This document shows positions 33,180-42,891 of a DNA stretch of 48,612 nt, piece after piece. A program made the position numbers and the translations under genes. The stretch comes from Flavobacteriaceae bacterium. GTDB lineage: Bacteria; Bacteroidota; Bacteroidia; Flavobacteriales; Flavobacteriaceae. The DNA lies in NCBI GenBank assembly GCA_002691645.1, contig NZIP01000043.1:14028-62639 (forward strand), given 5' to 3'. Numbering within the stretch: the stretch's first letter is position 1; the number at the start of each line of letters is the position of its first letter. The notes below the pieces were generated by a model. It saw only the letters and a program-made list of their open reading frames with translations, was not told the origin of the DNA and did no database searches.

Positions 33180-34148
33180 TTAACCGTTTTGAATTTTAAA
33201 GGCTTTTAATTTTTCAATTAATTGTGGTACAACTTCAAATGCATCTCCGATAACAGCGTAGTCAGCTGCCTTTACAAAAGGAGCTTCAGCATCTGAATTA
33301 ATGACGACTTTCACTTTCGATGAACTCACTCCAGCGAGGTGCTGTATAGCTCCAGAAATTCCAATAGCGATGTATAGATTGCTAGCTACAGGTTTTCCCG
33401 TTTGACCTACGTGTTCTGAATGTGGCCTCCATCCCATATCAGAAACTGGCTTTGAACAAGCCGTGGCAGCTCCAAGAACATCAGCTAAGTCTTCAATCAT
33501 TTTCCAGTTTTCAGGTCCTTTAAGGCCTCTGCCTCCTGAAACCACAACATCTGCATCAGCGATGGATATCTGACCTTCAAGGGTGTCCTGACCTTTAATT
33601 TCAAGGGCTGAAGATGCAACATCAGCCGTAAGTTCAAATGATTCAATTTCAGTTGCTGCCTGGTCTAGGTTTTGACCAAAACTATTTTTTGTCAAACCGA
33701 GAATTTTTACGTCGGCATTCAGTTGCGTATGCGCAAAAGCTTTATTGCTATAGACACTGCGCTTAACAGTGAATGGATTTTTTTCAAGCGGAATATCAAC
33801 TACGTTATTGGTGTAAGCCGCTTGTAATTTTTGGGCTAAAATTCCAGACATGTATTTGGCATTAGTCGAGCTCGAAACTACGATGATATCGCAGTTCAGT
33901 TTTTGACTGACTTCTGCCACACAATCAGCATAGTTTTTAGCATTAAAAGACTTTAAGTGCTCACTGTGAACTTCTACGACCTTTTTTAGGCCGTATTTTT
34001 CAATAGTAGTTTGCTCGCTACAATTTATACTGAGAGCGAATGCGTCTGTTTCCATGTAACTACCTAGAGCCTTACCATAGCTTAATAACTCTCCCGAGTT
34101 GGATTTCAGTTGACCATTTTCTGATTCTAAAACGATAAGTACTGCCAT
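33180..34148 (-). CDS. etfA: electron transfer flavoprotein subunit alpha
   Basis: About 322 residues from ATG 34148 (AVLIVLESENGQLKS). The frame could extend to 34193 but that would overlap etfB by 44 nt. The C-terminal FAD-binding domain has VVSGGRGLKGPENWKMIEDL, AATACSKPVSDMGWRPHSEH, VGQTGKPVASNLYIAIGISG and SDAEAPFVKAADYAVIGDAF. With EtfB it carries electrons from acyl-CoA dehydrogenases to ETF:quinone oxidoreductase. One base separates it from etfB. Confidence 0.97.
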   Translation of the reverse strand: MAVLIVLESENGQLKSNSGELLSYGKALGSYMETDAFALSINCSEQTTIEKYGLKKVVEVHSEHLKSFNAKNYADCVAEVSQKLNCDIIVVSSSTNAKYMSGILAQKLQAAYTNNVVDIPLEKNPFTVKRSVYSNKAFAHTQLNADVKILGLTKNSFGQNLDQAATEIESFELTADVASSALEIKGQDTLEGQISIADADVVVSGGRGLKGPENWKMIEDLADVLGAATACSKPVSDMGWRPHSEHVGQTGKPVASNLYIAIGISGAIQHLAGVSSSKVKVVINSDAEAPFVKAADYAVIGDAFEVVPQLIEKLKAFKIQNG

Positions 34149-34149
34149 G

Positions 34150-34896
34150 TTATATAACTTTTGCTTCTTTGTGTAATTTTTGGATAAGCTCATCTAAATT
34201 TCCAGCATCTATTAGCTCTACTTCAGCTTTTTTACTCGGTTTTTCAAAGCCTATGTCAGTAGTTTTACATGCTGTTGACATAGGTTCAATGACCTCGATG
34301 ACTTTTTTTCGAGCAGTCATAATTCCCCTCATGTTAGGAATCTTTAGGTCACTCTCTTCTACTAAGCCTTTTTGACCGCTCACAATTAGAGGTAAATGGC
34401 ATGTGAGGTGTTCAGTTCCTCCGTCAATTTCTCTTGCGATTTCGGCCTTACCATTTTCAATATCTATTGAGGTACAGGCGTGAACAACCTCTACATTTAA
34501 AAGTTCGGCAAGCATACCGTGCACCATACCTCCATTGAAATCAATAGACTCTTTACCGGTAATGATTAAATCAAAGCCTTGGTCCTTTAGGTAATTACTT
34601 ATTTGTTGAGCGACATAAGAAGAGTCGGTAGGGTTTGCATTGATTCTAACAGCGTGGTCTGCACCTATTGCGATCGCTTTTCTTAGTATCGCCTCTGTGT
34701 CTTCTAGACCAACGTTGACCACTGTAATTTGAGCTTGATTTCTTTCTTTAAACCAAACTGCTCTTGTCAGTCCAAATTCATCGTTGGGGTTGATGACGAA
34801 TTGAACACCTTCACGATCAAATGCCGTGTTGTTTTCGATGAAATTTATCTTGCTTGTAGTGTCTGGTACAGCACTGATGCAGACTGCTATTTTCAT
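34150..34896 (-). CDS. etfB: electron transfer flavoprotein subunit beta
   Basis: 248 residues. Typical EtfB segments: MKIAVCISAVPDT, FVINPNDEFGLTRAVW, VGLEDTEAILRKAIAIGADH and GKESIDFNGGMVHGMLAELL, ending with the AMP-binding and EtfA-contacting C-terminal region. It holds AMP and the electron-input site. It is the first gene of the minus-strand operon etfB-etfA-bifunctional nuclease-nupC, with a TAAATTTG box 27 nt upstream. Confidence 0.97.
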   Translation of the reverse strand: MKIAVCISAVPDTTSKINFIENNTAFDREGVQFVINPNDEFGLTRAVWFKERNQAQITVVNVGLEDTEAILRKAIAIGADHAVRINANPTDSSYVAQQISNYLKDQGFDLIITGKESIDFNGGMVHGMLAELLNVEVVHACTSIDIENGKAEIAREIDGGTEHLTCHLPLIVSGQKGLVEESDLKIPNMRGIMTARKKVIEVIEPMSTACKTTDIGFEKPSKKAEVELIDAGNLDELIQKLHKEAKVI

Positions 34897-34923
34897 ATAA
34901 ATTAATTAATCCAATTAAGTGTT

Positions 34924-34931
34924 CAAATTTA
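34924..34931 (-). promoter_or_regulatory. -7 promoter box of the etfB operon
   Basis: TAAATTTG on the minus strand, a full TAnnTTTG match, 27 nt before the etfB ATG. No clear -33 TTTG at standard spacing. Confidence 0.5.
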
Positions 34932-35012
34932 TGAATATTATCCTAATTTACTATGCATGCATAATTTAATTTTTACCCTAAAACAGCCATTGGCTGCTAA
35001 AAGAAAAGTATT

Positions 35013-35030
35013 AATTTAGCCGACTAAATT
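35013..35030. promoter_or_regulatory. inverted repeat before pdhB, possible operator
   Basis: AATTTAG (35013-35019), CCGA, CTAAATT (35024-35030): perfect 7-bp arms. The right arm overlaps TAAATTTA (35025-35032), one mismatch from the -7 consensus, only 6 nt before the pdhB ATG. A regulator could bind here and block transcription; unproven. Confidence 0.35.
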
Positions 35031-35038
35031 TAGCACTT

Positions 35039-36019
35039 ATGAAAACCTTACAATTTAGAGAAGCAATAGCTGAAGCAATGTCTGAGGAAATGAGGAGAGA
35101 TGATACCATTTACCTTATGGGAGAAGAAGTTGCGGAATACAATGGAGCCTACAAAGCTTCTAAAGGAATGCTTGATGAATTTGGTCCAGATCGCGTTTTG
35201 GATACTCCAATTTCAGAAATGGGATTCGCAGGAATTGGTGTTGGTTCTGCCATGAATGGTAACAGACCAATAATTGAGTTTATGACTTTCAATTTCTCAT
35301 TGGTAGGTATTGATCAGATTATCAATAACGCCGCAAAAATGAGACAAATGTCTGCGGGGCAATTTAATATTCCTATGGTTTTTAGGGGACCTACTGCATC
35401 AGCAGGTCAGCTCGCTGCAACCCACTCTCAAGCCTTTGAGAGTTGGTATGCAAATTGTCCAGGCCTCAAAGTTGTTGTGCCATCAAATCCAGCAGATGCG
35501 AAGGGTTTATTGAAAGCAGCCATAAGAGATGACGATCCTGTCATTTTTATGGAGTCTGAACAAATGTATGGAGACAAAGGAGAGGTGCCTGAGGGAGAAT
35601 ACCTCATACCTTTAGGTCAAGCTTCAATTCCAAGGGAAGGAACAGATGTTACAGTAGTATCCTTTGGTAAGATTATTAAAGAGGCATACAAAGCGGCTGA
35701 TATCCTTGAAAAAGAAGGAATTTCAATTGAAATTATTGATTTGAGAACTATCAGACCTATGGATCATGAGGCTATCATCAATTCAGTTAAGAAAACAAAC
35801 CGCCTAGTCATATTAGAAGAAGCATGGCCTTTTGGGAATATAGCGACTGAGATTACTTATCAAGTTCAAGCCCAAGCTTTTGATTATCTAGATGCTCCAA
35901 TTGTAAAATTGAATACTGCAGATACACCTGCACCTTATTCTCCGGTTTTACTGCAGGAATGGTTGCCTAATGCGCAAGATGTTGTTAAGGCAGTTAAAAC
36001 GGTCATGTACAAGCAGTAG
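35039..36019 (+). CDS. pdhB: pyruvate dehydrogenase E1 component, beta subunit
   Basis: 326 residues. The TPP-dependent beta-subunit pattern is clear: MKTLQFREAIAEAMSEEM, LMGEEVAEYNGAYKASKG, DTPISEMGFAGIGVGSAMNG (with the catalytic Glu), VVPSNPADAKGLLKAAIRDD, and the C-terminal TPP-binding-related EEAWPFGNIATEI. It decarboxylates pyruvate together with E1 alpha and passes the acetyl unit to E2. No pdhA or pdhC is adjacent here, which is a known flavobacterial arrangement. The preceding inverted repeat may regulate it. Confidence 0.96.
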   Translation: MKTLQFREAIAEAMSEEMRRDDTIYLMGEEVAEYNGAYKASKGMLDEFGPDRVLDTPISEMGFAGIGVGSAMNGNRPIIEFMTFNFSLVGIDQIINNAAKMRQMSAGQFNIPMVFRGPTASAGQLAATHSQAFESWYANCPGLKVVVPSNPADAKGLLKAAIRDDDPVIFMESEQMYGDKGEVPEGEYLIPLGQASIPREGTDVTVVSFGKIIKEAYKAADILEKEGISIEIIDLRTIRPMDHEAIINSVKKTNRLVILEEAWPFGNIATEITYQVQAQAFDYLDAPIVKLNTADTPAPYSPVLLQEWLPNAQDVVKAVKTVMYKQ

Positions 36020-36056
36020 GCTAGTGCAACAATAGATTATTAATACCTAAGTTGAG

Positions 36057-36086
36057 TTTGATAATTCATTGTTTTTAGTACATTTG
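36057..36086 (+). promoter_or_regulatory. promoter of hppA
   Basis: TTTG (36057-36060), 18 nt, TACATTTG (36079-36086): a full -7 match with a -33 box, ending 42 nt before the hppA ATG. Confidence 0.75.
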
Positions 36087-36128
36087 CGCACATTAAAATC
36101 TACGTATAAATAAATCTAAATATATATT

Positions 36129-38495
36129 ATGGAGGCATTAGTTCCCTATTTATGGGCTTTTGGAATTTTAGGATTACTATTTGTTTTGGTCAAAAACAGC
36201 TGGGTTTCTAAGCAAGCAGTCGGAAATGAAAAAATGGCTGGAATCGCAAAGAACATTGCAGATGGTGCAATGTCCTTTCTAAAGGCAGAGTATAAAATTT
36301 TATCAGTCTTTGTGGCGGCAGTTGCTGTACTACTTTATTTTAAAGGTCAAAGTGATACAGGATCTAACGGGATGGTTGCCGTCTCTTTTATTATCGGTGC
36401 TATCTGCTCTGCACTAGCTGGATTCATCGGAATGCGCGTTGCAACCAAAGCCAATGTTAGAACAACTAATGCAGCTCAAGTGTCATTGAGTAAAGCTCTA
36501 GAAGTTGCTTTTGCTGGAGGAGCCGTAATGGGATTAGGTGTTGTAGGATTAGGTGTTCTTGGTCTTGGTGGACTTTTCATTTTATACAGTAACCAAGGAT
36601 GGGAAATCCCTACAGTACTAAATGTACTTTCAGGATTTTCATTGGGAGCCTCTTCCATTGCACTTTTCGCCAGAGTAGGTGGAGGAATTTATACCAAAGC
36701 AGCCGATGTAGGTGCTGACTTAGTAGGTAAAGTAGAAGCTGGAATACCAGAAGATCACCCGCTAAACCCAGCAACTATTGCTGATAACGTAGGAGACAAT
36801 GTTGGAGATGTCGCAGGAATGGGAGCTGACCTTTTCGAGTCTTATGTAGGTTCTATCATCGGTACCATGGTTTTGGGAGCTACCTTTGTAGTACTACCTG
36901 AATTCAAAGCGTCTTTTAATGGATTAGGAGCGGTGTATTTGCCACTTGCTCTTGCTGCAGCTGGAATCATTATGTCAATCATCGGAACATTCTTCGTAAA
37001 AGTTAAAGAAGGAGGAGATCCCCAAACAGCACTTAATCTTGGGGAGTTTGGTTCTGCGGGATTAATGTTAGTTGCTTCTTACTTTTTGATTGGGGAGTTT
37101 TTGCCTGAATCATGGGTTGAGGGCGGAAAAGAATTTTCTTCTAATGGTGTATTCTATGCAACAATTGCTGGATTAATCGCTGGACTTCTCGTTGGAAAGG
37201 TAACCGAATACTATACAGGTACAGGTAAGCGTCCTGTTAACAATATCGTAAGACAGTCAGAAACTGGTGCTGCGACAAACATCATTGCAGGTTTAGGAGT
37301 AGGTATGATGTCAACAGCAATTCCGATTATCTTAATCGCTGCTGCGATCTTAGTTTCACATCACTTTGCAGGTTTATACGGTATCGCTATTGCAGCTGTA
37401 GGTATGCTCGCTAATACAGGAATTCAGTTGGCCGTTGATGCCTATGGTCCTATTTCTGATAATGCCGGAGGAATTGCTGAAATGGCAGAGTTACCGTCTG
37501 AAGTTAGAGAGCGTACAGATAAATTAGATGCTGTAGGAAACACTACTGCAGCTATCGGTAAAGGATTTGCAATCGCTTCTGCAGCTTTAACTGCCTTAGC
37601 CTTATTCGCTGCATTTATGAAGACTGCTAAGGTGACTTCAATAGACGTATCACAGCCGACTATTATGGCAGGTCTTCTATTAGGAGCGATGCTTCCTTTT
37701 GTTTTCTCAGCCTTGTCGATGAATGCTGTAGGTAGAGCTGCAATGGCTATGATTGAAGAGGTGCGTCGTCAATTTAGAGACATCCCCGCTTTAAAAGCTG
37801 CTTTAGAGGTGATGCGTAAATACGATTCAGATATTGAAAAAGCAACTCCAGAAGATCGAGCGATTTTTGATGCAGCAGACGGAGTAGCCGAATACGATAA
37901 ATGTGTTGAGATTTCCACTAGAGCCTCTATTCGAGAAATGGTATTTCCAGGTCTTTTGGCTATTGTTGTTCCTGTAGCCGTTGGATTCATCGGTGGAGCG
38001 TCAATGTTAGGTGGACTTTTAGCTGGTGTAACAACAGCAGGAGTCTTAATGGCGATTTTCCAATCTAATGCTGGAGGAGCTTGGGATAATGCAAAGAAAA
38101 CGATTGAAAGTGATGGTAGAAAAGGTACAGAAGCTCACAAGGCAGCTGTAGTTGGTGATACTGTTGGAGATCCATTTAAAGATACTTCAGGACCTTCCTT
38201 AAATATCTTGTTGAAATTAATGTCAGTAGTTGCATTAGTAATTGCACCGAGTTTAGTTGCAGACGAAGACTTAAGTGCTTATAATACAGATCAACAAGTT
38301 GAAAAAACAGAAATCGCTAAGACTGTATCTGTCGATGTAGAGAAGGTTGAATCAGGAGAACTTGTTGCCACTGTGATGGAGAAAACAGACACTGATGGTG
38401 TAGTTGAAATCAAAGAGATGGAATACAAGGCGAATTCTGAAGAAGAATTAAGAGCTATACTCGCTAAGGAGCACCCTGAAGTTCGATTGAATTAA
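36129..38495 (+). CDS. hppA: membrane-bound ion-translocating pyrophosphatase
   Basis: 788 residues with about 16 membrane spans. Catalytic segments: [19 protein letters not shown] and then [19 protein letters not shown]; later [19 protein letters not shown] and [16 protein letters not shown]. It couples pyrophosphate hydrolysis to pumping of H+ and/or Na+. The motif [10 protein letters not shown] has Ala (not Lys) at the position that marks K+-dependent enzymes, so K+ dependence is expected. H+ versus Na+ specificity cannot be told. A hydrophilic tail of about 65 residues after the last helix ([17 protein letters not shown]...) is additional to the usual end. A strong promoter lies upstream and a terminator directly downstream. 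Confidence 0.97.
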   Translation: MEALVPYLWAFGILGLLFVLVKNSWVSKQAVGNEKMAGIAKNIADGAMSFLKAEYKILSVFVAAVAVLLYFKGQSDTGSNGMVAVSFIIGAICSALAGFIGMRVATKANVRTTNAAQVSLSKALEVAFAGGAVMGLGVVGLGVLGLGGLFILYSNQGWEIPTVLNVLSGFSLGASSIALFARVGGGIYTKAADVGADLVGKVEAGIPEDHPLNPATIADNVGDNVGDVAGMGADLFESYVGSIIGTMVLGATFVVLPEFKASFNGLGAVYLPLALAAAGIIMSIIGTFFVKVKEGGDPQTALNLGEFGSAGLMLVASYFLIGEFLPESWVEGGKEFSSNGVFYATIAGLIAGLLVGKVTEYYTGTGKRPVNNIVRQSETGAATNIIAGLGVGMMSTAIPIILIAAAILVSHHFAGLYGIAIAAVGMLANTGIQLAVDAYGPISDNAGGIAEMAELPSEVRERTDKLDAVGNTTAAIGKGFAIASAALTALALFAAFMKTAKVTSIDVSQPTIMAGLLLGAMLPFVFSALSMNAVGRAAMAMIEEVRRQFRDIPALKAALEVMRKYDSDIEKATPEDRAIFDAADGVAEYDKCVEISTRASIREMVFPGLLAIVVPVAVGFIGGASMLGGLLAGVTTAGVLMAIFQSNAGGAWDNAKKTIESDGRKGTEAHKAAVVGDTVGDPFKDTSGPSLNILLKLMSVVALVIAPSLVADEDLSAYNTDQQVEKTEIAKTVSVDVEKVESGELVATVMEKTDTDGVVEIKEMEYKANSEEELRAILAKEHPEVRLN

Positions 38496-38513
38496 GGTTC
38501 AGCCCTAAGAAAT

Positions 38514-38545
38514 AAAAAAAGCCTAGAATTTTCTAGGCTTTTTTT
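38514..38545. terminator. bidirectional terminator between hppA and the deoxynucleoside kinase
   Basis: Seven A (38514-38520), GCCTAGAA (38521-38528), loop TT, TTCTAGGC (38531-38538), seven T (38539-38545): a perfect stem that works on both strands for two convergent genes. Confidence 0.95.
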
Positions 38546-38546
38546 A

Positions 38547-39161
38547 TTAAAACAATCCGTTGATTTCTGCTTCTATACGGTTGATGATTTTTCCTAAGTC
38601 ATCTGAATTATCTACAAAATTCAAATCGTCCACGTCGAATATGATGAGTTTACCTTTGGTATAACTCTCTACCCACATTTCATATCGCTCGTTTAATTTA
38701 CTTAAGTATTCAATAGAAATTCCACTTTCATAATCGCGGCCTCTTTTGTGTATTTGTTTGACCAGGTTTGGAATTGAACTTCTCAGATAGATTAATATAT
38801 CTGGAGGTTTTACCAAAGATTCCATAAGACTGAACAATTCCTGGTAATTATCAAAATCTCTTTTGGTCATCAGTCCCATACTGTGTAGGTTAGGAGCGAA
38901 AATATGAGCATCTTCATATATGGTTCTATCTTGAATTACCGTTTGGTCTCCTTTTCTAATATTCAAAATTTGTCGAAAACGTGTATTCAAAAAATAAATT
39001 TGCAGATTGAAACTCCAACGTTCCATGTGGGTGTAGAAGTCATTCAGGTATGGGTTTTCGACTACGTCTTCAAACTGCGGTGTCCAATTGTAGTGCTTGG
39101 CTAATATATCGGTTAAAGTTGTTTTGCCGGCTCCAATATTGCCAGCGATCGCAATATGCAT
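38547..39161 (-). CDS. deoxynucleoside kinase
   Basis: About 204 residues from ATG 39161 (HIAIAGNIGAGKTTL); a TTG at 39167 gives two extra residues. P-loop GNIGAGKTT, VVENPYLNDFY for nucleoside binding, the catalytic DRTIYED motif, and the lid RGRDYESGISIEYL. The enzyme phosphorylates deoxynucleosides (deoxyadenosine/deoxyguanosine-type by likeness), but the base cannot be read. It is a single-domain paralogue of the kinase fused to FolK at 10145-11299 and retains the DR(S/T) motif that the fused copy lacks. Convergent with hppA. Confidence 0.92.
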   Translation of the reverse strand: MHIAIAGNIGAGKTTLTDILAKHYNWTPQFEDVVENPYLNDFYTHMERWSFNLQIYFLNTRFRQILNIRKGDQTVIQDRTIYEDAHIFAPNLHSMGLMTKRDFDNYQELFSLMESLVKPPDILIYLRSSIPNLVKQIHKRGRDYESGISIEYLSKLNERYEMWVESYTKGKLIIFDVDDLNFVDNSDDLGKIINRIEAEINGLF

Positions 39162-39266
39162 ATGCAAAGATTTTTAAACTGTGAATTTCGTTAATTTTAC
39201 TGGGTTATAAAATTTTGATATTAAACTTTTTTATCTGCCTAGAGTCATAACCCTAACCAATTGATT

Positions 39267-40175
39267 ATGATGAAGAACTTCTTCTTTTTTTGTGCCTTAG
39301 TTAGCATTACAGTATTATCAGCTCAAGAGCTTCAAGGAAAAGCCATTTATAAATCTAAATCTAAAATTGAAATTTCTTTAGAGGGAAGAAATATCCCTGC
39401 AGCTCAAAAACAAATGATTATGGAAAGGATGAAGAAAATGTCTGAGAAGACATTTGAGTTAACTTTTAGTCAAAAAGAATCTTCATACAAAGAACAGGAA
39501 CAACTTGAAGCTGGTGCAGCGGCAGGAGGAATGCGTATGGTTTTTGCTGGAATGGGTGGTTCGGGTTCAGCTTATTACAAAAACATTCAAGACAAAATTT
39601 ATCTGAATGAAAATGAGCTTTTTGGCAAGGTGTTTTTAATACAAGATGAATTACCAAAATGGGAGTGGAAAATGCATCCTGAAACTAAAAAGATAGGTAA
39701 CTATACCTGTTATAAAGCTACAGCAACAAGAGCTAGAGATACGGTTTTAATGAAGCGTTTTGAAAAGATGCAAGTAGATGCGAAACCGAAGAAAGAAAAA
39801 GACAGTACACAAACAAAAAAACGTCAAGGGCGCCAAAGGTTATTGTCCAGAATTGGAGCTGATGAAAACCCTGAAATAATTGCCTGGTTCACCCCTGAAA
39901 TTCCTGTGAGTCAAGGTCCTTCTGACTACTGGGGATTACCAGGTCTGATTCTTGAAATTAACGATGGCCGTTCTTCATTACTTTGTTCAGAAATTAGATT
40001 AAATCAAGATGCTGAGGAGAAGATCAAAAGGCCGTCCAAGGGAAAGAAAGTTACTCAACAGGAATACAATACTATTATGGCTGATAAAATGGAAGAGATG
40101 TCTGAGCGATTTAGAGCTGGAGATGGAAGAAGAGGCCGAGCAGGTAAGGGAATATCCATTCGTATCCAAAACTAG
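39267..40175 (+). CDS. GLPGLI family protein
   Basis: About 302 residues from ATG 39267 (a TTG at 39261 and ATG at 39270 are near). Signal peptide about 1-18 (MKNFFFFCALVSITVLSAQ). The family name motif appears exactly: DYWGLPGLILEINDG at about 230-245. The C-terminus is Lys/Arg/Glu rich. GLPGLI proteins are exported Bacteroidetes proteins of unknown function, commonly paired with a large outer-membrane receptor, which is indeed the next gene (8 nt later). Confidence 0.92.
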   Translation: MMKNFFFFCALVSITVLSAQELQGKAIYKSKSKIEISLEGRNIPAAQKQMIMERMKKMSEKTFELTFSQKESSYKEQEQLEAGAAAGGMRMVFAGMGGSGSAYYKNIQDKIYLNENELFGKVFLIQDELPKWEWKMHPETKKIGNYTCYKATATRARDTVLMKRFEKMQVDAKPKKEKDSTQTKKRQGRQRLLSRIGADENPEIIAWFTPEIPVSQGPSDYWGLPGLILEINDGRSSLLCSEIRLNQDAEEKIKRPSKGKKVTQQEYNTIMADKMEEMSERFRAGDGRRGRAGKGISIRIQN

Positions 40176-40183
40176 GTTGACCA

Positions 40184-42859
40184 ATGCGTAAATTTTATGT
40201 CGTTTTAGGTTTACTCCTCAGTTTACAGACTTTTGCTCAAATCAAAATAGAAGGTGTAGTTACAGATAGTATTGGACTTCCTTTAGATGTGGCCAATGTG
40301 GTAGCAATAAATGAGGAATCTCAACTCTTAGAATCTTTTGGTATTAGTGATTCACAAGGATACTATAAAATAAATCTCAAGTCAGAGACGACCTATCAAT
40401 TAAAGTTCAGCTATTTGGGATTTAAGCCAAAAGAATTCAAGCTGACAACCGAAGATCAAGATATTTTATTCGACGTTGTTCTTGAGGCACAACCTCAAAA
40501 TTTAGATGAGGTTGAGGTAGTTTACGAAATCCCCATAACAATACAAGGAGATACCATAGTATATAACACAGACTCCTTTGTAAGCGGAACAGAAAAGAAA
40601 TTAGAAGATGTATTAGATAAATTACCAGGGGTAGAAGTTAATGACGATGGCCAAATAGAAGTTGAAGGCAAGCGAGTCACAAAGGTGATGGTTGAAGGTG
40701 AAGATTTCTTTGATGGAGATTCAAAATTAGCAGCCAAAAATATTCCGGCAGATGCGCTGAAAAAGGTAGAGGTGCTTCGTAATTATACCGAAGTTTCACA
40801 GCTTAGCTCAGTAACTAACAATCAAGATAATATTGCATTAAACATTAAACTTAAAGAAGGAAAAAAGAAATTTTGGTTTGGTGAAATAAGTGCTGGACTT
40901 GGAAACGATGACAGGTATAGTATTCATCCAAAATTGTTTTATTATTCACCCAAATACAGTTTGAGTGTATTAACAGATGCTAATAATATCGGAGAGGTTG
41001 CTTTTAGCGGAAGAGACTATTGGAGTTTCACAGGAGGGTTTAAAGGAGCTACAAATCAAAATACAGGGACAAGTTTTAGCACTACTTCAGCTGGTCTAGG
41101 ACTGTCACTTACCCAAAATAATACGGCAAAATCAGTGGTTTCGAAATTTGCGGCATTGAACTTTTCATATAAACCCTCTGAAAAGTGGCTACTTACTGGA
41201 TTTGGAATTTTTTCAGATGCAGAAACGGAAATAGAGCGATTAACCCAAAGGACTTTTGTCAGTTCAAATTTACTCGAAACTGTTTCTACCAATAATTTAC
41301 AAAATGTAGCTCTTGGTATTGCAAAATTTTCAAGCCGCTTTAAGCCATCAGATCGGTTTCAATGGGAGTATGATATTCTCCTTCGAACTAATGAGGAAAG
41401 AGAACAAAGTAATACCCTTACCGTGTCGACAATAACTGATTTGATTGAAGAAAATCAAGATCAAAAACCAGTCACGGTTTCTCAATCGTCTAATTTATAT
41501 TGGACTTTGAACGACTCCAATATAATAGCTGCAGAACTCAAAGCCGAAAATGCTACCGAAGATCCTTTTTATCAAAGTATAAGGGAACAACAACCTTTTT
41601 TAAACTTGATTCCCTTTGACCAAACTCAAAATTTTTACAACATCAATCAGGTGCAAGATGTCACCACAAAAAGACTTGATTTAAAATTGGATTACTTTTT
41701 AATTACCTCTCCAAATACTAATTTAAATATCACCTTGGGTGGGATTGAAAGTAATCAAGAGTTTGATTCGTCTATATTTCAACGATTAGATAATGATCAA
41801 AATCTTGAATTTACTTCAGAGCAATTCAACAATGATGTGGAGTTTAACTTCAAAGATCGTTTTATTGGATTGTATTTTAAGGCCAAGTATGGAGACCTTA
41901 CCATTAACCCTGGCCTATTAGCTCATCGGTATACTACTGACGACCAGCAATTAGGAAATCGAATAACTCGAAACTACACACATATCTTGCCTGAGTTTTT
42001 TGCAAACTACCAATTCAAACAATCCGAGAGTATCCGTTTAAACTACAGGGTGACAAGGTCCTTTACAGATATAAACAATTTTGCAGAAGGAATACTTTTT
42101 AACAACTACAATGTTTTGTTCTCTGGAAATCGAAATTTAGAGTCAGCACTTTTCCACTCCTTGAATTTGAGTTTTTTTAGTTTTAATATGTTTTCTCAAC
42201 GAAATATATTTTTCAATGCATCTTACAATAAAAGAATAGATGCCTTAAAAAGTTCGGCACTTATCGGTGGAATTAATCAAGTTCGAACAACAATCAATTC
42301 GAATTTTCAAGACGAGTCCGCCTCTTTTTCTGGTAATTTCCAACAAACTTTTGGTCGAATTAAAGTCGGTTCACGAGCTGGGTTAAATTATTCAAATACG
42401 TTTAATGTGGTCAACGATAGAGCTCAAAACTCTGAATCTTTTAATCACAATTACTTACTTTCGCTAGGAAGTAGTTTTGTCAATGCCCCAAACCTTGAAA
42501 TTGGTTATCGTGTTGCCGTGAGCGATTACAATACAGGTACAACCAGTTCAATATTCTATACAGAGAGGCCTTACTTAAAATTCGATGCTGCGTTTTTAAA
42601 GCATTTTGTACTAGTAGTAGATTACGATTATTACAATTACTACGACAAAGCTGATACTGTCTCAAACACCTACTCCTTTTTGAATGCTAATTTATCCTTT
42701 CAAAAAGAAGACAGTAAGTGGGAATTCATTCTAGAAGCCAAAAATTTGGGAAATAATCGCAACCTGAATCAAGATAGTTTTAATGAGCTGTTTTTTAATA
42801 CCTCACAATACATTGTCCAGCCTAGATTTATTGTTTTTAAACTCAAATACAATTTATAA
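40184..42859 (+). CDS. outer-membrane beta-barrel receptor (carboxypeptidase-regulatory-like, TonB-dependent type)
   Basis: 891 residues. Signal peptide about 1-18 (VVLGLLLSLQTFAQ). Residues 20-95 form a carboxypeptidase-D-regulatory-like domain (GVVTDSIGLPLDVANVV). A plug domain follows, with LEDVLDKLPGVEVNDDG, EGEDFFDGDS and ADALKKVEVLRNY. The rest is a long barrel alternating aromatic and polar residues to the C-terminal IVFKLKYNL. No clear TonB box is seen. It is the usual partner of the GLPGLI gene, cotranscribed with it. The substrate is unknown. Confidence 0.88.
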   Translation: MRKFYVVLGLLLSLQTFAQIKIEGVVTDSIGLPLDVANVVAINEESQLLESFGISDSQGYYKINLKSETTYQLKFSYLGFKPKEFKLTTEDQDILFDVVLEAQPQNLDEVEVVYEIPITIQGDTIVYNTDSFVSGTEKKLEDVLDKLPGVEVNDDGQIEVEGKRVTKVMVEGEDFFDGDSKLAAKNIPADALKKVEVLRNYTEVSQLSSVTNNQDNIALNIKLKEGKKKFWFGEISAGLGNDDRYSIHPKLFYYSPKYSLSVLTDANNIGEVAFSGRDYWSFTGGFKGATNQNTGTSFSTTSAGLGLSLTQNNTAKSVVSKFAALNFSYKPSEKWLLTGFGIFSDAETEIERLTQRTFVSSNLLETVSTNNLQNVALGIAKFSSRFKPSDRFQWEYDILLRTNEEREQSNTLTVSTITDLIEENQDQKPVTVSQSSNLYWTLNDSNIIAAELKAENATEDPFYQSIREQQPFLNLIPFDQTQNFYNINQVQDVTTKRLDLKLDYFLITSPNTNLNITLGGIESNQEFDSSIFQRLDNDQNLEFTSEQFNNDVEFNFKDRFIGLYFKAKYGDLTINPGLLAHRYTTDDQQLGNRITRNYTHILPEFFANYQFKQSESIRLNYRVTRSFTDINNFAEGILFNNYNVLFSGNRNLESALFHSLNLSFFSFNMFSQRNIFFNASYNKRIDALKSSALIGGINQVRTTINSNFQDESASFSGNFQQTFGRIKVGSRAGLNYSNTFNVVNDRAQNSESFNHNYLLSLGSSFVNAPNLEIGYRVAVSDYNTGTTSSIFYTERPYLKFDAAFLKHFVLVVDYDYYNYYDKADTVSNTYSFLNANLSFQKEDSKWEFILEAKNLGNNRNLNQDSFNELFFNTSQYIVQPRFIVFKLKYNL

Positions 42860-42883
42860 TTACATACATTCTTTGTATTTTCG
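42853..42883 (+). promoter_or_regulatory. metK promoter
   Basis: TTTA (42853-42856), 19 nt, TATTTTCG (42876-42883). Both boxes are one mismatch from the Bacteroidetes consensus with exact spacing. Transcription would begin just before the SAM-II-like element. The -33 box lies in the last codons of the receptor gene. Confidence 0.6.
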
Positions 42884-42891
42884 CCATCGCT

